Shown here: positions 8,990 through 17,469 of the stretch, piece by piece
Layout of the letters: each line of letters starts with the position of its first letter
Position numbering within the stretch: position 1 is the stretch's first letter
Origin: Segatella oris
GTDB taxonomy: Bacteria > Bacteroidota > Bacteroidia > Bacteroidales > Bacteroidaceae
DNA: 64,000 nucleotides
NCBI RefSeq assembly: GCF_900637655.1
Contig: NZ_LR134384.1
Span: forward strand, 1,860,001 to 1,924,000
Direction of reading: 5' to 3'
Notes under the pieces: model-generated
Seen by the model: the letters and a program-made list of their open reading frames with translations, nothing else
Databases searched by the model: none
What the model was told of the DNA's origin: nothing
Translations under genes and position numbers: made by a program

Positions 8990-11356
8990 ATGAAAGCAAG
9001 AATTTATTTGATAGTCCTCTTCTTTGTCTCTGTGTTTCATCTGCAAGCACAGAACTTCACGCTTCATGGCACAATCCTCGATACAGCAGGCAAACCGATT
9101 GAATTTGTAACTATCAGCAGCCAGGGAAAAGTAGTGTTTTCTTCATTGAAAGGAACTTTTTCCATGACTCTTCAAAGCACAGATTCTGTAGTCGTGAAGT
9201 TCTCTATGATTGGCTTCAAGACCAAGACCCGTGTATTGCGAAATCCCAAAGGCACACAAAAACTTATCATTTCGCTTGCCGAAAGCGAAAATACGCTTGG
9301 CACTGTTGACGTGAAAGGGCAAAAAATACAAACCGGACAGAACCAACAACTGAAACAAGAAGACCTGCAAAACATCCATGCGGCCAATGGAAATGCCGTT
9401 GAAAAGCTGGTGCAGATGCAAGCAGGCGTCTCTACCCACAGCGAACTTTCATCCCAATATAATGTCCGTGGCGGCGCATTTGACGAGAACAGCGTGTATA
9501 TTAACGGCAATGAGATTTACCGTCCTTTCTTGGTTCGGAGCGGACAGCAAGAAGGATTGTCAGCTATCAATCCATATATGGTTGAGAAAATTGATTTCTC
9601 AACCGGAGGCTTCGCAGCTAAATATGGCGATCGAATGTCTTCTTCATTAGACATCACCTATAAGCAGCCCAAAGCCTTTGAAGCTACTATAGCCGCAAGC
9701 TTGATGTCGGCCGATGCGTATATCGGTTTTGGGAACAGCAAATTTTCATGGACCAATAGTTTCCGTTACAAGACCACTCGCAATCTGTTAGGGTCTTTGG
9801 AAACCACAGGAGAATATAAACCACGCTTTTTGGACTATCAGACTTATCTGCACTATGCCCCTGACCAGCGATGGACTATCGACGTTATTGGAAACATCAA
9901 CCTAAGCCATTACGATTTCTACCCTACTTCAAGGGAAACGAGTTTCGGCACATTAAAGAACGTGAAATCGTTTCGTGTGTATTTCGACGGCCAGGAAAAG
10001 GATATTTTCAAAACCTATCTTGCCTCGGTTTCCCTAAGCCGTCATTTCGGAAAAAACACCCAACTTTCACTCATAGCCTCTGCTTTCAAAACCCATGAAA
10101 GAGAACAATATGATATTCAAGGGCAGTACTGGCTCACGCAAACCGAAACCAATAAAAACTTAGGCGTAGGCACTTATTTTGAACATGCACGCAACTATCT
10201 GAATACACATGTTGAGGCTTTAAAGCTGATGTTAAAGCATAAGACGGCGAAACACAACGTTGAGACGGCCCTATATTTCAAGAGAGAGCATATCGAAGCC
10301 AACAGCAACGAATATGAAATGCGCGACTCAAGCGGCTACAGCATACCGCACACGGGGAAAGAGCTCAATCTTATCTACTCGCTGCGCGCACAAAACAAGA
10401 TTGATGCCAATCGCATTGAGAGTTATATTCAAGACACCTGGCACTTTGCAAGCAAGAGAGAGCACACCCATTTCACCCTAAACTACGGCATCCGTATGAG
10501 CCACTGGAGTTTCAATCGGGAAACCATCGTTTCGCCACGCCTGTCTTTAGGGATTGTTCCCGCATTCAATTCAAATGTTACCTTCCGCTTGGCTACAGGT
10601 CTTTACTATCAAGCTCCATTCTTCAAAGAACTGCGCGACACAACCACGATAAACCATATCACAGTGGCAAAGCTCAATAACAAGATACGCAGCCAGCGTT
10701 CCATTCATTTCATTGCAGGTTTTGATTATCAGTTCAAAATGGGCACACGCCCTTTCAAATTCACAGCTGAAGCCTATTATAAAATCCTCGGAAATCTCAT
10801 TCCCTACTCTGTAAACAACGTGAAAGTGGTATATTATGGAACGAATGATGCCAAGGGACATACTGCAGGCATTGATTTCAAACTCTATGGAGAGTTTGTA
10901 CCCAACACGAATTCATGGGTGAGTCTGTCGCTGATGAACACGCAGATGCGCTTCCACGGCATGGACATTCCATTGCCTACCGACCAGCGTTACGCCTTGA
11001 ATATGTTTTTCACAGACTATTTCCCGGGCACTGACAAATGGAAAATGACCTTGGCCATGAGCTATGCAGACGGACTTCCCTTCTCTACTCCGCACGATGA
11101 ACTCGGCAGGAATTCCTTCCGTGCACCGGCTTACAGGCGTGTTGACCTTGGCATGAGCTATCGTCTGCTTGACAACACAAAGAAAGCTAAGCCCATTATA
11201 AAGAATGTATGGCTCGGATTAGAATGTCTGAACCTCTTTGGCATCAACAATGTCAACAGCTATTACTGGATTACCGATGTCAGAAATGTGCAATATGCCG
11301 TACCCAATTACCTTACAGGGCGACTGCTAAATGCCCGCGTGACGATGGATTTATAA
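8990..11356 (+). CDS. TonB-dependent outer-membrane receptor
   Basis: 788 residues from the ATG at 8990, chosen over the in-frame ATG at 8951 because it gives a proper signal peptide (MKARIYLIVLFFVSVFHLQA). A carboxypeptidase-regulatory-like beta-sandwich domain follows (about 25-105, FTLHGTILDTAGKPIEF), then the plug (NVRGGAFDENSVYINGNEI) and a beta-barrel ending in RLLNARVTMDL with a hydrophobic terminus. It imports an unknown ligand using TonB energy. No SusD-like partner or glycoside hydrolase is adjacent, so a polysaccharide substrate is not indicated; metal-chelate or vitamin uptake is equally possible. It is convergent with rmuC, with a 41-bp palindrome array between them. Confidence 0.88.
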   Translation: MKARIYLIVLFFVSVFHLQAQNFTLHGTILDTAGKPIEFVTISSQGKVVFSSLKGTFSMTLQSTDSVVVKFSMIGFKTKTRVLRNPKGTQKLIISLAESENTLGTVDVKGQKIQTGQNQQLKQEDLQNIHAANGNAVEKLVQMQAGVSTHSELSSQYNVRGGAFDENSVYINGNEIYRPFLVRSGQQEGLSAINPYMVEKIDFSTGGFAAKYGDRMSSSLDITYKQPKAFEATIAASLMSADAYIGFGNSKFSWTNSFRYKTTRNLLGSLETTGEYKPRFLDYQTYLHYAPDQRWTIDVIGNINLSHYDFYPTSRETSFGTLKNVKSFRVYFDGQEKDIFKTYLASVSLSRHFGKNTQLSLIASAFKTHEREQYDIQGQYWLTQTETNKNLGVGTYFEHARNYLNTHVEALKLMLKHKTAKHNVETALYFKREHIEANSNEYEMRDSSGYSIPHTGKELNLIYSLRAQNKIDANRIESYIQDTWHFASKREHTHFTLNYGIRMSHWSFNRETIVSPRLSLGIVPAFNSNVTFRLATGLYYQAPFFKELRDTTTINHITVAKLNNKIRSQRSIHFIAGFDYQFKMGTRPFKFTAEAYYKILGNLIPYSVNNVKVVYYGTNDAKGHTAGIDFKLYGEFVPNTNSWVSLSLMNTQMRFHGMDIPLPTDQRYALNMFFTDYFPGTDKWKMTLAMSYADGLPFSTPHDELGRNSFRAPAYRRVDLGMSYRLLDNTKKAKPIIKNVWLGLECLNLFGINNVNSYYWITDVRNVQYAVPNYLTGRLLNARVTMDL

Positions 11357-11364
11357 ATATTCGG

Positions 11365-11672
11365 ACCTTTCGGCCATGGCCGAAAGTCAGTTTTCGTCGT
11401 TTTTTGTTCATCGGCCATGGCCGAAAGCCAATTTTCAACGTTTTTCGTTCGTCGGCCACGGCCGAAACGCATTTTTTGTCATTTTCTGCATTTCGGCCAC
11501 GGCCGAAACTCAGAATTTATCTGTTTTTGATTTTCCGTCGCGGCGGAAACACTGTTTTTCTCATTTTTTGCTTTTCAGCCGCGGCGGAAATGAAATTTTT
11601 GCTGTTTTTTACTCGTCCGCCGCGGCGGAAAGCCTATTTTCAGCATTTTCTCGCTTTCAGCCGTGGATGACG
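11365..11672 (+). repeat. 41-bp palindrome array 1, main part (8 units)
   Basis: Eight units with core centres at 11376.5, 11417.5, 11458.5, 11499.5, 11540.5, 11581.5, 11622.5 and 11663.5, exactly 41 bp apart. Cores go from CGGCCATGGCCG (two) and CGGCCACGGCCG (two) to CCGTCGCGGCGG, CAGCCGCGGCGG, CCGCCGCGGCGG and a decayed CAGCCGTGGATG. Most are extended by flanking TTTC...GAAA. Spacers are T-rich on the + strand (pattern ATTTTCnncnTTTTT). The array lies between the convergent TonB receptor and rmuC genes. Open frames crossing it are by-products of stop-free repeat units. Confidence 0.9.
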
Positions 11673-11697
11673 AACTATTTCCATGAAAATTGATGAT

Positions 11698-11885
11698 TTA
11701 CCCCTGTATTTGAACAGCTTTTTCTGAAAATCGACAATTTACTATCGTATTTGGATAGTCTTTCTTGAAAATCTGCAATTTACTATCGTATCTGAACAGA
11801 TTTTTCTGAAAATTGATGATTTACTCCCGTATCTGAGTGTTTTTTTCCCGAAAATCGATAATATCCTCTCATATCTGGGTTATTT
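11698..11885 (+). repeat. 41-bp array 1, second subfamily (5 units)
   Basis: Five units of a different sequence but the same 41-bp period: the shared TTACTCCCGTATCTGAACAG-type segment starts at 11698, 11739, 11780, 11821 and 11862. The core here is ATCTGAACAGAT (best at 11790-11801), followed by TTTTTCTGAAAATTGATGAT. The same subfamily closes array 4 at 40521-40640. Confidence 0.85.
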
Positions 11886-11888
11886 TCC

Positions 11889-13190
11889 TTAAGCTTCGTC
11901 AAGGCTCAACTGCACATCCGGAATTGGAGCATTAGCACTCTCTTTGGCGCCTAAAGCCTTGAGGTCATTAGCCTTTTGCACGATGCTCTGACGGCCTGTA
12001 TAAGCTTTTTTGTAGGCTTCGTCGTAGTCTTTATGCAAAGTTTCGATATCCTTTCCAACTTTATCAAAGCGCTTTACGAAATCACCAACGCGCCGCAGCA
12101 TTTCATCAGCAAGATCAAACACGCGCTTTTGGTTCTCGGTCTGTGCATACTGCCGCCATGCAATCTGTATAATCTTCAGGATTGCCATGAGGTTCTGCTG
12201 ACTTGTTATAAAGACATGCTTCTCAAAAGCATCATGCCAAAGCTTGGGATCTGTCAACAAGGCCAATTGCAAAGCTCCCTCATAAGGCACATACATAATC
12301 ACGAAATCTATGGCGCGACGCGGTGCCTTGATATACGAACTATAGTCTTTCTTGGCCAAAGAATTGAACTGCGAGCGAATGCTTCTCACTACATCATCTG
12401 CATATTTCTTCTTGACAACCTCCTCTTCTGCATTCATATAGTTGGCATAAGCATCGATGGTCATCTTTGAGTCGATGATAACATCCTCGTTATTAGGGTA
12501 ATGCAGGATGACATCGGGTATCATCTTCCTGCCGCTATCTTCATTCATCAAGACGTTTCCTTTGTCATCTGTCAGCGTCTGTTGAATGTCATAGTCAATT
12601 CCCAAGCGCAGTCCCTGGCTGTCGAGCAGGTTCATCAGCGTAAGTTCTCCCCAATTGCCCTGCACCTTATTAGCCCCTTGCATGACATTCGTCAAACGCG
12701 TAGCAGAGGCATCTATCTTGGCTGTCTGCTCGGCCATAGACTTTAATTGTTCAGAAAGAGAAGCCGTATTTTTGGCCGTTTCATTATTCGTCTTATCAAT
12801 AGCCAGCTGTAACTGTTCGATATTCTGTTTCAAAGGCTGTGTGATATGTGCTATCGACTCTACATTATCTGTCTTCAACTTCAGTGAAGTCTGTTCCAGA
12901 ATTTTTGTCGCAAGGTTTTGAAACTGTTCCTGAACAGTTTCCAACTGCTGAGCGAACTGCTCCTGCCTAAGCTTCTGTTCACGTGAATTCTGCTCATCAC
13001 GCAACACAGTTTCACGCTCATATTGCTCCTTAAGATGTTCTATATCCTTCTGATGCTGCTGCTTTTCTGCTTCTAATTGCGTCTGAAGATTAGCATTAGC
13101 CAACTTATTTTCATTCATCTTATTATTCAGAATGAAATATGAACCACCTGCACCCAAAAGAATTCCCACGAATATATATACCACTATCAT
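11889..13190 (-). CDS. rmuC: RmuC family DNA recombination protein
   Basis: 433 residues from the ATG at 13190, which overlaps the TGA of the upstream MATE gene by ATGA; this start puts a transmembrane anchor (MIVVYIFVGILLGAGGSYFI) at the N-terminus as is typical of the family. A long Glu/Gln-rich coiled coil (about 30-150) is followed by the RmuC nuclease-like domain with VIDSKMTIDAYANYM and a conserved FVIMYVPYEGALQLAL stretch. RmuC is linked to restraining inversion of short inverted repeats in E. coli, and here it sits beside a palindrome array; that closeness is an observation only. Translation is probably coupled to the MATE gene. Confidence 0.9.
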   Translation of the reverse strand: MIVVYIFVGILLGAGGSYFILNNKMNENKLANANLQTQLEAEKQQHQKDIEHLKEQYERETVLRDEQNSREQKLRQEQFAQQLETVQEQFQNLATKILEQTSLKLKTDNVESIAHITQPLKQNIEQLQLAIDKTNNETAKNTASLSEQLKSMAEQTAKIDASATRLTNVMQGANKVQGNWGELTLMNLLDSQGLRLGIDYDIQQTLTDDKGNVLMNEDSGRKMIPDVILHYPNNEDVIIDSKMTIDAYANYMNAEEEVVKKKYADDVVRSIRSQFNSLAKKDYSSYIKAPRRAIDFVIMYVPYEGALQLALLTDPKLWHDAFEKHVFITSQQNLMAILKIIQIAWRQYAQTENQKRVFDLADEMLRRVGDFVKRFDKVGKDIETLHKDYDEAYKKAYTGRQSIVQKANDLKALGAKESANAPIPDVQLSLDEA

Positions 13191-14491
13191 ATACTTGTAA
13201 TTTTTAATTGAACACGATTTAGCAATAAACGCTGCACTATTCCCCGTACTGCCAGATATAGGATAAATGCCAACCAAAGTGCATGATTACCCAGCAAAGC
13301 TGATAATGAGAAATAAACGACAAAGAAACTGACCGCTGAAAGAAAGGAAGATATCAGCATATAGCGCGTCATGGTGGCCCCAATATAAATACCATCAAGT
13401 ACAAATGCAAGGAAACCTGCCAAAGGAATGAACACCACCCAATAGAAATAAACTTCTGATGTGGCAAGCACACTACTGCTGTCGGTAATCAATTGCAGGA
13501 AAAGTCTTCCCCCGCCTATATATATAATGGTGGCAACAAGTGCTATTCCGATGCCCCATCTCAACAGACGGGAAGTAAAAAGACTGAATGACGGCAAGTC
13601 CTTCGCTCCATAACTCTTACCACATAAAGCCTCTGCTGCAAAGGCAAAGCCATCCATTACGTAGGAAAACATAGTAAAGAATGTCATCAGCAATGTGTTT
13701 GCAGAAAGGATAAGATCCCCTTGCCGTGCCCCTAAAGAGGTGAAAGACAAATTAACTGCAACCAAAAAGAGCGTACGAAGAAAGATATCTCTATTGACTA
13801 AAAACAAGCCTTTCCATTTCACAGGAGAGTGTAAAACAGTAGACTTCGTCTTCAATTCTACTATCTGCCTAAAGGCAAACCAGATTCCCAATAAAGCCCC
13901 ACTCCATTGTGCAATGACTGTTCCTAAAGCCACTCCTTCTATTTTCATGCCGAGAACGATAACGAAGAAAAGGCTTAAAATGATATTGACCACATTCTGA
14001 AACAAGGCTATCATCATGGGAATACGCGTATTCTGAAGTCCGACAAACCAACCATTGAGCGCATAGAGAGCCAACATAGCAGGTGCTCCCCAAATACAAA
14101 TGGAAAAATAAATGCGTGTGAGTCGCATCACCGATGACGATGGGTGCATCAGCCAAAGTGAAAATTCACACAAGGGAAACTGTAATATTATAAAGAGAAA
14201 ACCTATTGAAAGCGCGATATACATAGAACGACGGAGCACTTGCAGCACAGCTTTATAATCTTTGCGCCCCAATGCCTGAGAAGCCATACCGCTATTTCCC
14301 ATACGGAGGAAACCGAAAATCCAATAGATAACATTGAATATCATAGAACCAACAGCAATGGCTCCGATATACGTTTCCGACCCAATATGCCCTACAATAG
14401 CAAGGTCTACAAGGCCTAAAAGCGGCACTGTTATATTGGAAACAATGGAAGGAAGCGCCAATTTCAAGATTGCATTGTCTGTCACATTCAT
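13187..14491 (-). CDS. MATE family multidrug/Na+ antiporter (DinF-like)
   Basis: 434 residues with about twelve hydrophobic segments in two six-helix bundles. The N-terminal ILKLALPSIVSNITVPLLGL with the following VDLAIVGHIG is typical of the DinF-like branch of MATE exporters, which expel cationic drugs or metabolites in exchange for Na+ or H+. The stop codon overlaps the rmuC start, so the two form an operon. The promoter lies so close that the transcript seems to begin at or next to the ATG. The substrate cannot be told from sequence. Confidence 0.9.
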   Translation of the reverse strand: MNVTDNAILKLALPSIVSNITVPLLGLVDLAIVGHIGSETYIGAIAVGSMIFNVIYWIFGFLRMGNSGMASQALGRKDYKAVLQVLRRSMYIALSIGFLFIILQFPLCEFSLWLMHPSSSVMRLTRIYFSICIWGAPAMLALYALNGWFVGLQNTRIPMMIALFQNVVNIILSLFFVIVLGMKIEGVALGTVIAQWSGALLGIWFAFRQIVELKTKSTVLHSPVKWKGLFLVNRDIFLRTLFLVAVNLSFTSLGARQGDLILSANTLLMTFFTMFSYVMDGFAFAAEALCGKSYGAKDLPSFSLFTSRLLRWGIGIALVATIIYIGGGRLFLQLITDSSSVLATSEVYFYWVVFIPLAGFLAFVLDGIYIGATMTRYMLISSFLSAVSFFVVYFSLSALLGNHALWLAFILYLAVRGIVQRLLLNRVQLKITSI

Positions 14492-14496
14492 AGCTA

Positions 14497-14527
14497 CAAA
14501 AGTAGTATAAAAAAGAAAGATAACAAA
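14497..14527 (-). promoter_or_regulatory. Promoter of MATE-rmuC, ending 5 nt before the start codon
   Basis: On the minus strand TTTG (14527-14524), 19-nt gap, TACTTTTG (14504-14497). The ATG is at 14491, so the expected transcription start falls on or beside the first codon, suggesting a leaderless message. Confidence 0.6.
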
Positions 14528-14541
14528 GGAAATAAAAAGAA

Positions 14542-14571
14542 AAAGGAGAATGTCTCACGACAAACTCCTTT
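14542..14571 (-). terminator. Terminator of the porin-like operon
   Basis: Stem AAAGGAG / CTCCTTT with a 16-nt loop, followed on the minus strand by TTCTTTTTATT. It lies about 160 nt after the stop of the OmpP1-like gene and abuts the MATE promoter. The remaining intergenic sequence to 14732 shows no gene. Confidence 0.6.
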
Positions 14572-14732
14572 CATAATTCTTACTAAAACTTAATTAATCA
14601 CTAAAATAAATACTTTATTTAAGTTTAATTGCGACTCGGCCTGGATTTGCTTCGAGTTACTACTCACTACAAAGAGTGTGTAATTTCAGCTTCTCTCCAA
14701 ACCGATGGATTCAGAAAAGTAATTGTGATACC

Positions 14733-16268
14733 TTAGAAGCGGTAGCCTAATGTCAACAGCAACTGATGACGTTTATTGTTTACCTTAGTTGCCGTAGCAA
14801 TATTGTCTTCATTAGAAGGCGTTTTGCCCTCATAATAGTTAGCAAACGGGAAGTATTCTCCATTCTGTGCACTATACTGATAAGCAAGATCTACATTGAA
14901 GTTCTTATGAGCATATCCAACACCGCATGTAATGCGATTTGTAGCTTTCCAGTTCACAAAACTCGTTGAACTGGCATAATAAGAACCTGGGGAAGCGATT
15001 GTCCCGTTCTTTGCACCATTCTCATTAAACATGGCACTCAGGTAATTATAACCTAAACGAACTGACCATTCAGGCATAACCTTAAATTCAGCACCTAACT
15101 TCAGCGTATGAACACCTTTCAAAGTTTCTTGGGTATGCGCATTCATTGCTTTGTCTTTATGGCTGCTTTCATAGTAAGTACCATACCAGTTATCATAATA
15201 GCCTCCATCCTTGATACGCGTACTCATTGCACTATAATCCGCATATTCATATGTTGCTCCCAATGCAACAACATTATTGATCGTATGACCAAGGCTCAAA
15301 CCGAATTTCCACGGGGTGTCAACTCTGAAATCATAAGACTCATGTGTAGGCACAGATGTAGTTCCATCAGTCATTGTAGAATAATTCGAAGTTGTCAAAT
15401 CATACCATGTCGGCGTATTCATATACACACCTACACGAAATGCATTCGCATCAAATGGACGGAAAATTGCACCAAACTTGACATCATAACCAGTACCGGT
15501 AATCTCTCTGTTATCATTCAAAGTCAAACCAGGAATTTTATCTGCGTTGGCAACAAAGTTCTCGGTATATTCCGAATGATTGCGATAATGCACGTCATGC
15601 AAGCCAATTGTCATACCCAAATAAATACGATTGTTGATATTCCCGCTCAAACTGACATCATATTCGCCGATATAACCCATGTTCTCTTCATTATAAAGAT
15701 AACCTGTAGCAGGATAATTATAATATTTTCCTGCGTTCTTATTATAAAGAAGATTATCCATATAAAGCCCGTCTATCTGGTTATATGTCATGCTTTTCTT
15801 GTCCGTAAAAACTTTATTACGATACTTCTGATAAGTCAATTTGTTCTGTGAAGCATTATTCAACGTGTTGGCTGCACCCAAAATCTGGTCGAAGTTGCGG
15901 CTCTTATGGTAATTAAAACCTATATTGAAACCTGAATTAGAACTTTTATTGAGCACATATACAAAACCTATCTGATCAAAACTGGCATTCGTTTTACCTA
16001 ACGAATTGAACTTGGTTGCATCCTGCAGACTGACCAATCCGAAAGATAAATCGACCTTTGACTTACGGAACAAGCCGACACCTGCAGGGTTTGTACTCAT
16101 CGTTGAGACATCAGCACCGAGTGCTTCCATAGCGCCACCCATACCAACATAACGGGCCGTACCATTCAAATCATTATCAACGAGTCTTGTGTTCTCATAT
16201 GTTTCCTGAGCCATTGCAGACATGCCACATAGGGAGAGCACTGCAACGGAAATATATAACCTTTTCAT
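14733..16268 (-). CDS. OmpP1/FadL/TodX-family outer-membrane protein
   Basis: 511 residues from the ATG at 16268, which yields signal peptide MKRLYISVAVLSLCGMSAMA; an in-frame ATG at 16292 would add eight residues and is less likely. The mature start (NDLNGTARYVGMGGAMEALG) matches the plug/N-terminal region of FadL-like channels, which pass hydrophobic compounds such as long-chain fatty acids across the outer membrane. The remainder alternates as beta strands and ends in a terminal phenylalanine (LLLTLGYRF), the usual barrel-assembly signal. It is preceded by the Gly/Tyr-rich secreted protein gene with a 30-nt gap, so they are likely one operon. The substrate is unknown. Confidence 0.87.
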   Translation of the reverse strand: MKRLYISVAVLSLCGMSAMAQETYENTRLVDNDLNGTARYVGMGGAMEALGADVSTMSTNPAGVGLFRKSKVDLSFGLVSLQDATKFNSLGKTNASFDQIGFVYVLNKSSNSGFNIGFNYHKSRNFDQILGAANTLNNASQNKLTYQKYRNKVFTDKKSMTYNQIDGLYMDNLLYNKNAGKYYNYPATGYLYNEENMGYIGEYDVSLSGNINNRIYLGMTIGLHDVHYRNHSEYTENFVANADKIPGLTLNDNREITGTGYDVKFGAIFRPFDANAFRVGVYMNTPTWYDLTTSNYSTMTDGTTSVPTHESYDFRVDTPWKFGLSLGHTINNVVALGATYEYADYSAMSTRIKDGGYYDNWYGTYYESSHKDKAMNAHTQETLKGVHTLKLGAEFKVMPEWSVRLGYNYLSAMFNENGAKNGTIASPGSYYASSTSFVNWKATNRITCGVGYAHKNFNVDLAYQYSAQNGEYFPFANYYEGKTPSNEDNIATATKVNNKRHQLLLTLGYRF

Positions 16269-16298
16269 AAGCTGTATTCTTTTTATTTTCATTACATG

Positions 16299-17327
16299 TT
16301 ATCTACGACCTCCAAACGATCCACCTGAATGGAAACCACCGCCACCGGAGAAGCCACCACCAGAGTTACCGCCTGAGAAACCTCCGCCGGAATGCACACT
16401 TCCTCCAAAGGAAGAGCCTGAGTCGAAACCTCCTGAATTATAAGAACGACTTGGAACCGGATTATATGATTCGCGCGGAGGATTGTTGTTGTAAGAGCGT
16501 GAAGGTATTCCATTGTTACCAGTATTGTAAGAACGACTGCCTTCTACACTGCGAGAACCGCCAAACATACCGCTATTGCCAACACGAACTCCTGGAGCAG
16601 ACGCACCGACAGAACGGCTTGTTCTTGCACTGACACGCGAACCTCCGAAAGTTCCTCTTGGGAATGATGAAGACTCTGCAGTATAACTATGGTTCATTGT
16701 GCCTGTCGGACGACTATAACTTACGTAGCCGCCATAATAAGGATAGCCGTAGTAGCCACCATAATACCATGGACTATACCAGCCTCCATACCAACCGGCA
16801 TAACCGTAGTAAGGATATCTATAGCCATAATAACCACCATAGTACCATGGATCATACCATGGATCGTAGAACGGATCATACCAACCATAGCGCCAACGAG
16901 CGCCATATCCCCAATAAGGACCAAAGCCCCAAGAATAACTGTAATACCAAGGATCATAGTAACCATCCCAACGACTCATGCGACGAGTATATCTATAATC
17001 GTCATCATTGACCATAGTTTCGTAGTATTTTCCGACAAATGTCGTATCAATATACGTAGAATCAGGATAGACGCCATTACCCTTCGTGAACTGGACGATG
17101 TCGTTTCCTTTGTCGTCAGTACCTATTTTCTGATAATGGCTCCAATACTTTCCACGACGATTATACTCGTCTACATTACGGTCACTACCCGAATAATAAG
17201 TTGACTTCTCAACAACGGAGCTGGTTTCCGAACTCTTTTTCGGCGTGAAATAGAGGTCGTCGTCCTGTGCCATTATAGATAACGGCAACGCTCCTGCAAG
17301 GACTGTCATGAGAACAAGTTTTTTCAT
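16299..17327 (-). CDS. Secreted Gly/Tyr/Ser-rich low-complexity protein, function unknown
   Basis: 342 residues with signal peptide MKKLVLMTVLAGALPLSIMA. Residues about 20-115 look like a folded acidic segment. About 118-205 is extremely rich in Tyr, Trp and Gly (repeats such as YDPWYYGGYYGYRYPYYGY), and about 205-342 is Ser/Gly/Asn/Arg-rich (SRSYN repeated, then SGGGFSGG runs to the end). The composition suggests an unstructured, sticky surface or periplasmic protein; it does not match a family I can name. It leads the likely operon with the FadL-like channel gene 30 nt downstream. Overlapping frames on the other strand are shadows of the repetitive codons. Confidence 0.8.
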   Translation of the reverse strand: MKKLVLMTVLAGALPLSIMAQDDDLYFTPKKSSETSSVVEKSTYYSGSDRNVDEYNRRGKYWSHYQKIGTDDKGNDIVQFTKGNGVYPDSTYIDTTFVGKYYETMVNDDDYRYTRRMSRWDGYYDPWYYSYSWGFGPYWGYGARWRYGWYDPFYDPWYDPWYYGGYYGYRYPYYGYAGWYGGWYSPWYYGGYYGYPYYGGYVSYSRPTGTMNHSYTAESSSFPRGTFGGSRVSARTSRSVGASAPGVRVGNSGMFGGSRSVEGSRSYNTGNNGIPSRSYNNNPPRESYNPVPSRSYNSGGFDSGSSFGGSVHSGGGFSGGNSGGGFSGGGGFHSGGSFGGRR

Positions 17328-17441
17328 ATGATTACTTTCTATTTTGTTTTACATTCTTTTTCTGATACAAAAATATCTATTCTTTTATTGCAAAAATAAG
17401 GAAATTCCCTAATCTGCAATAGGTTTTTCCCTATTTTTATA

Positions 17442-17449
17442 TATATTTG
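17442..17449 (+). promoter_or_regulatory. -7 box for prmA
   Basis: TATATTTG, 20 nt before the prmA ATG; no clear -33 TTTG. Confidence 0.5.
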
Positions 17450-17469
17450 CACTAAAATTAAGCAACATT

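Noticed and set aside
11376..11693. Open frames of about 100-150 codons through array 1 on the + strand
   Set aside because: The 41-bp units lack stops, so several frames stay open at once; the translated repeats rotate frame each unit and show no signal, domain or codon bias.
12655..12921. Frame opposite rmuC
   Set aside because: Shadow of the rmuC coiled-coil codons.
15108..15851. 247-codon frame opposite the OmpP1-like gene
   Set aside because: It is antisense to a clear signal-peptide-bearing beta-barrel gene; its Ile/Cys/Thr-rich product is a codon shadow.
16658..17204. Frames opposite the Gly/Tyr-rich gene
   Set aside because: Repetitive Tyr and Gly codons read in complement keep the frames open; the products are Ile/Thr or Asn/His low-complexity sequence.
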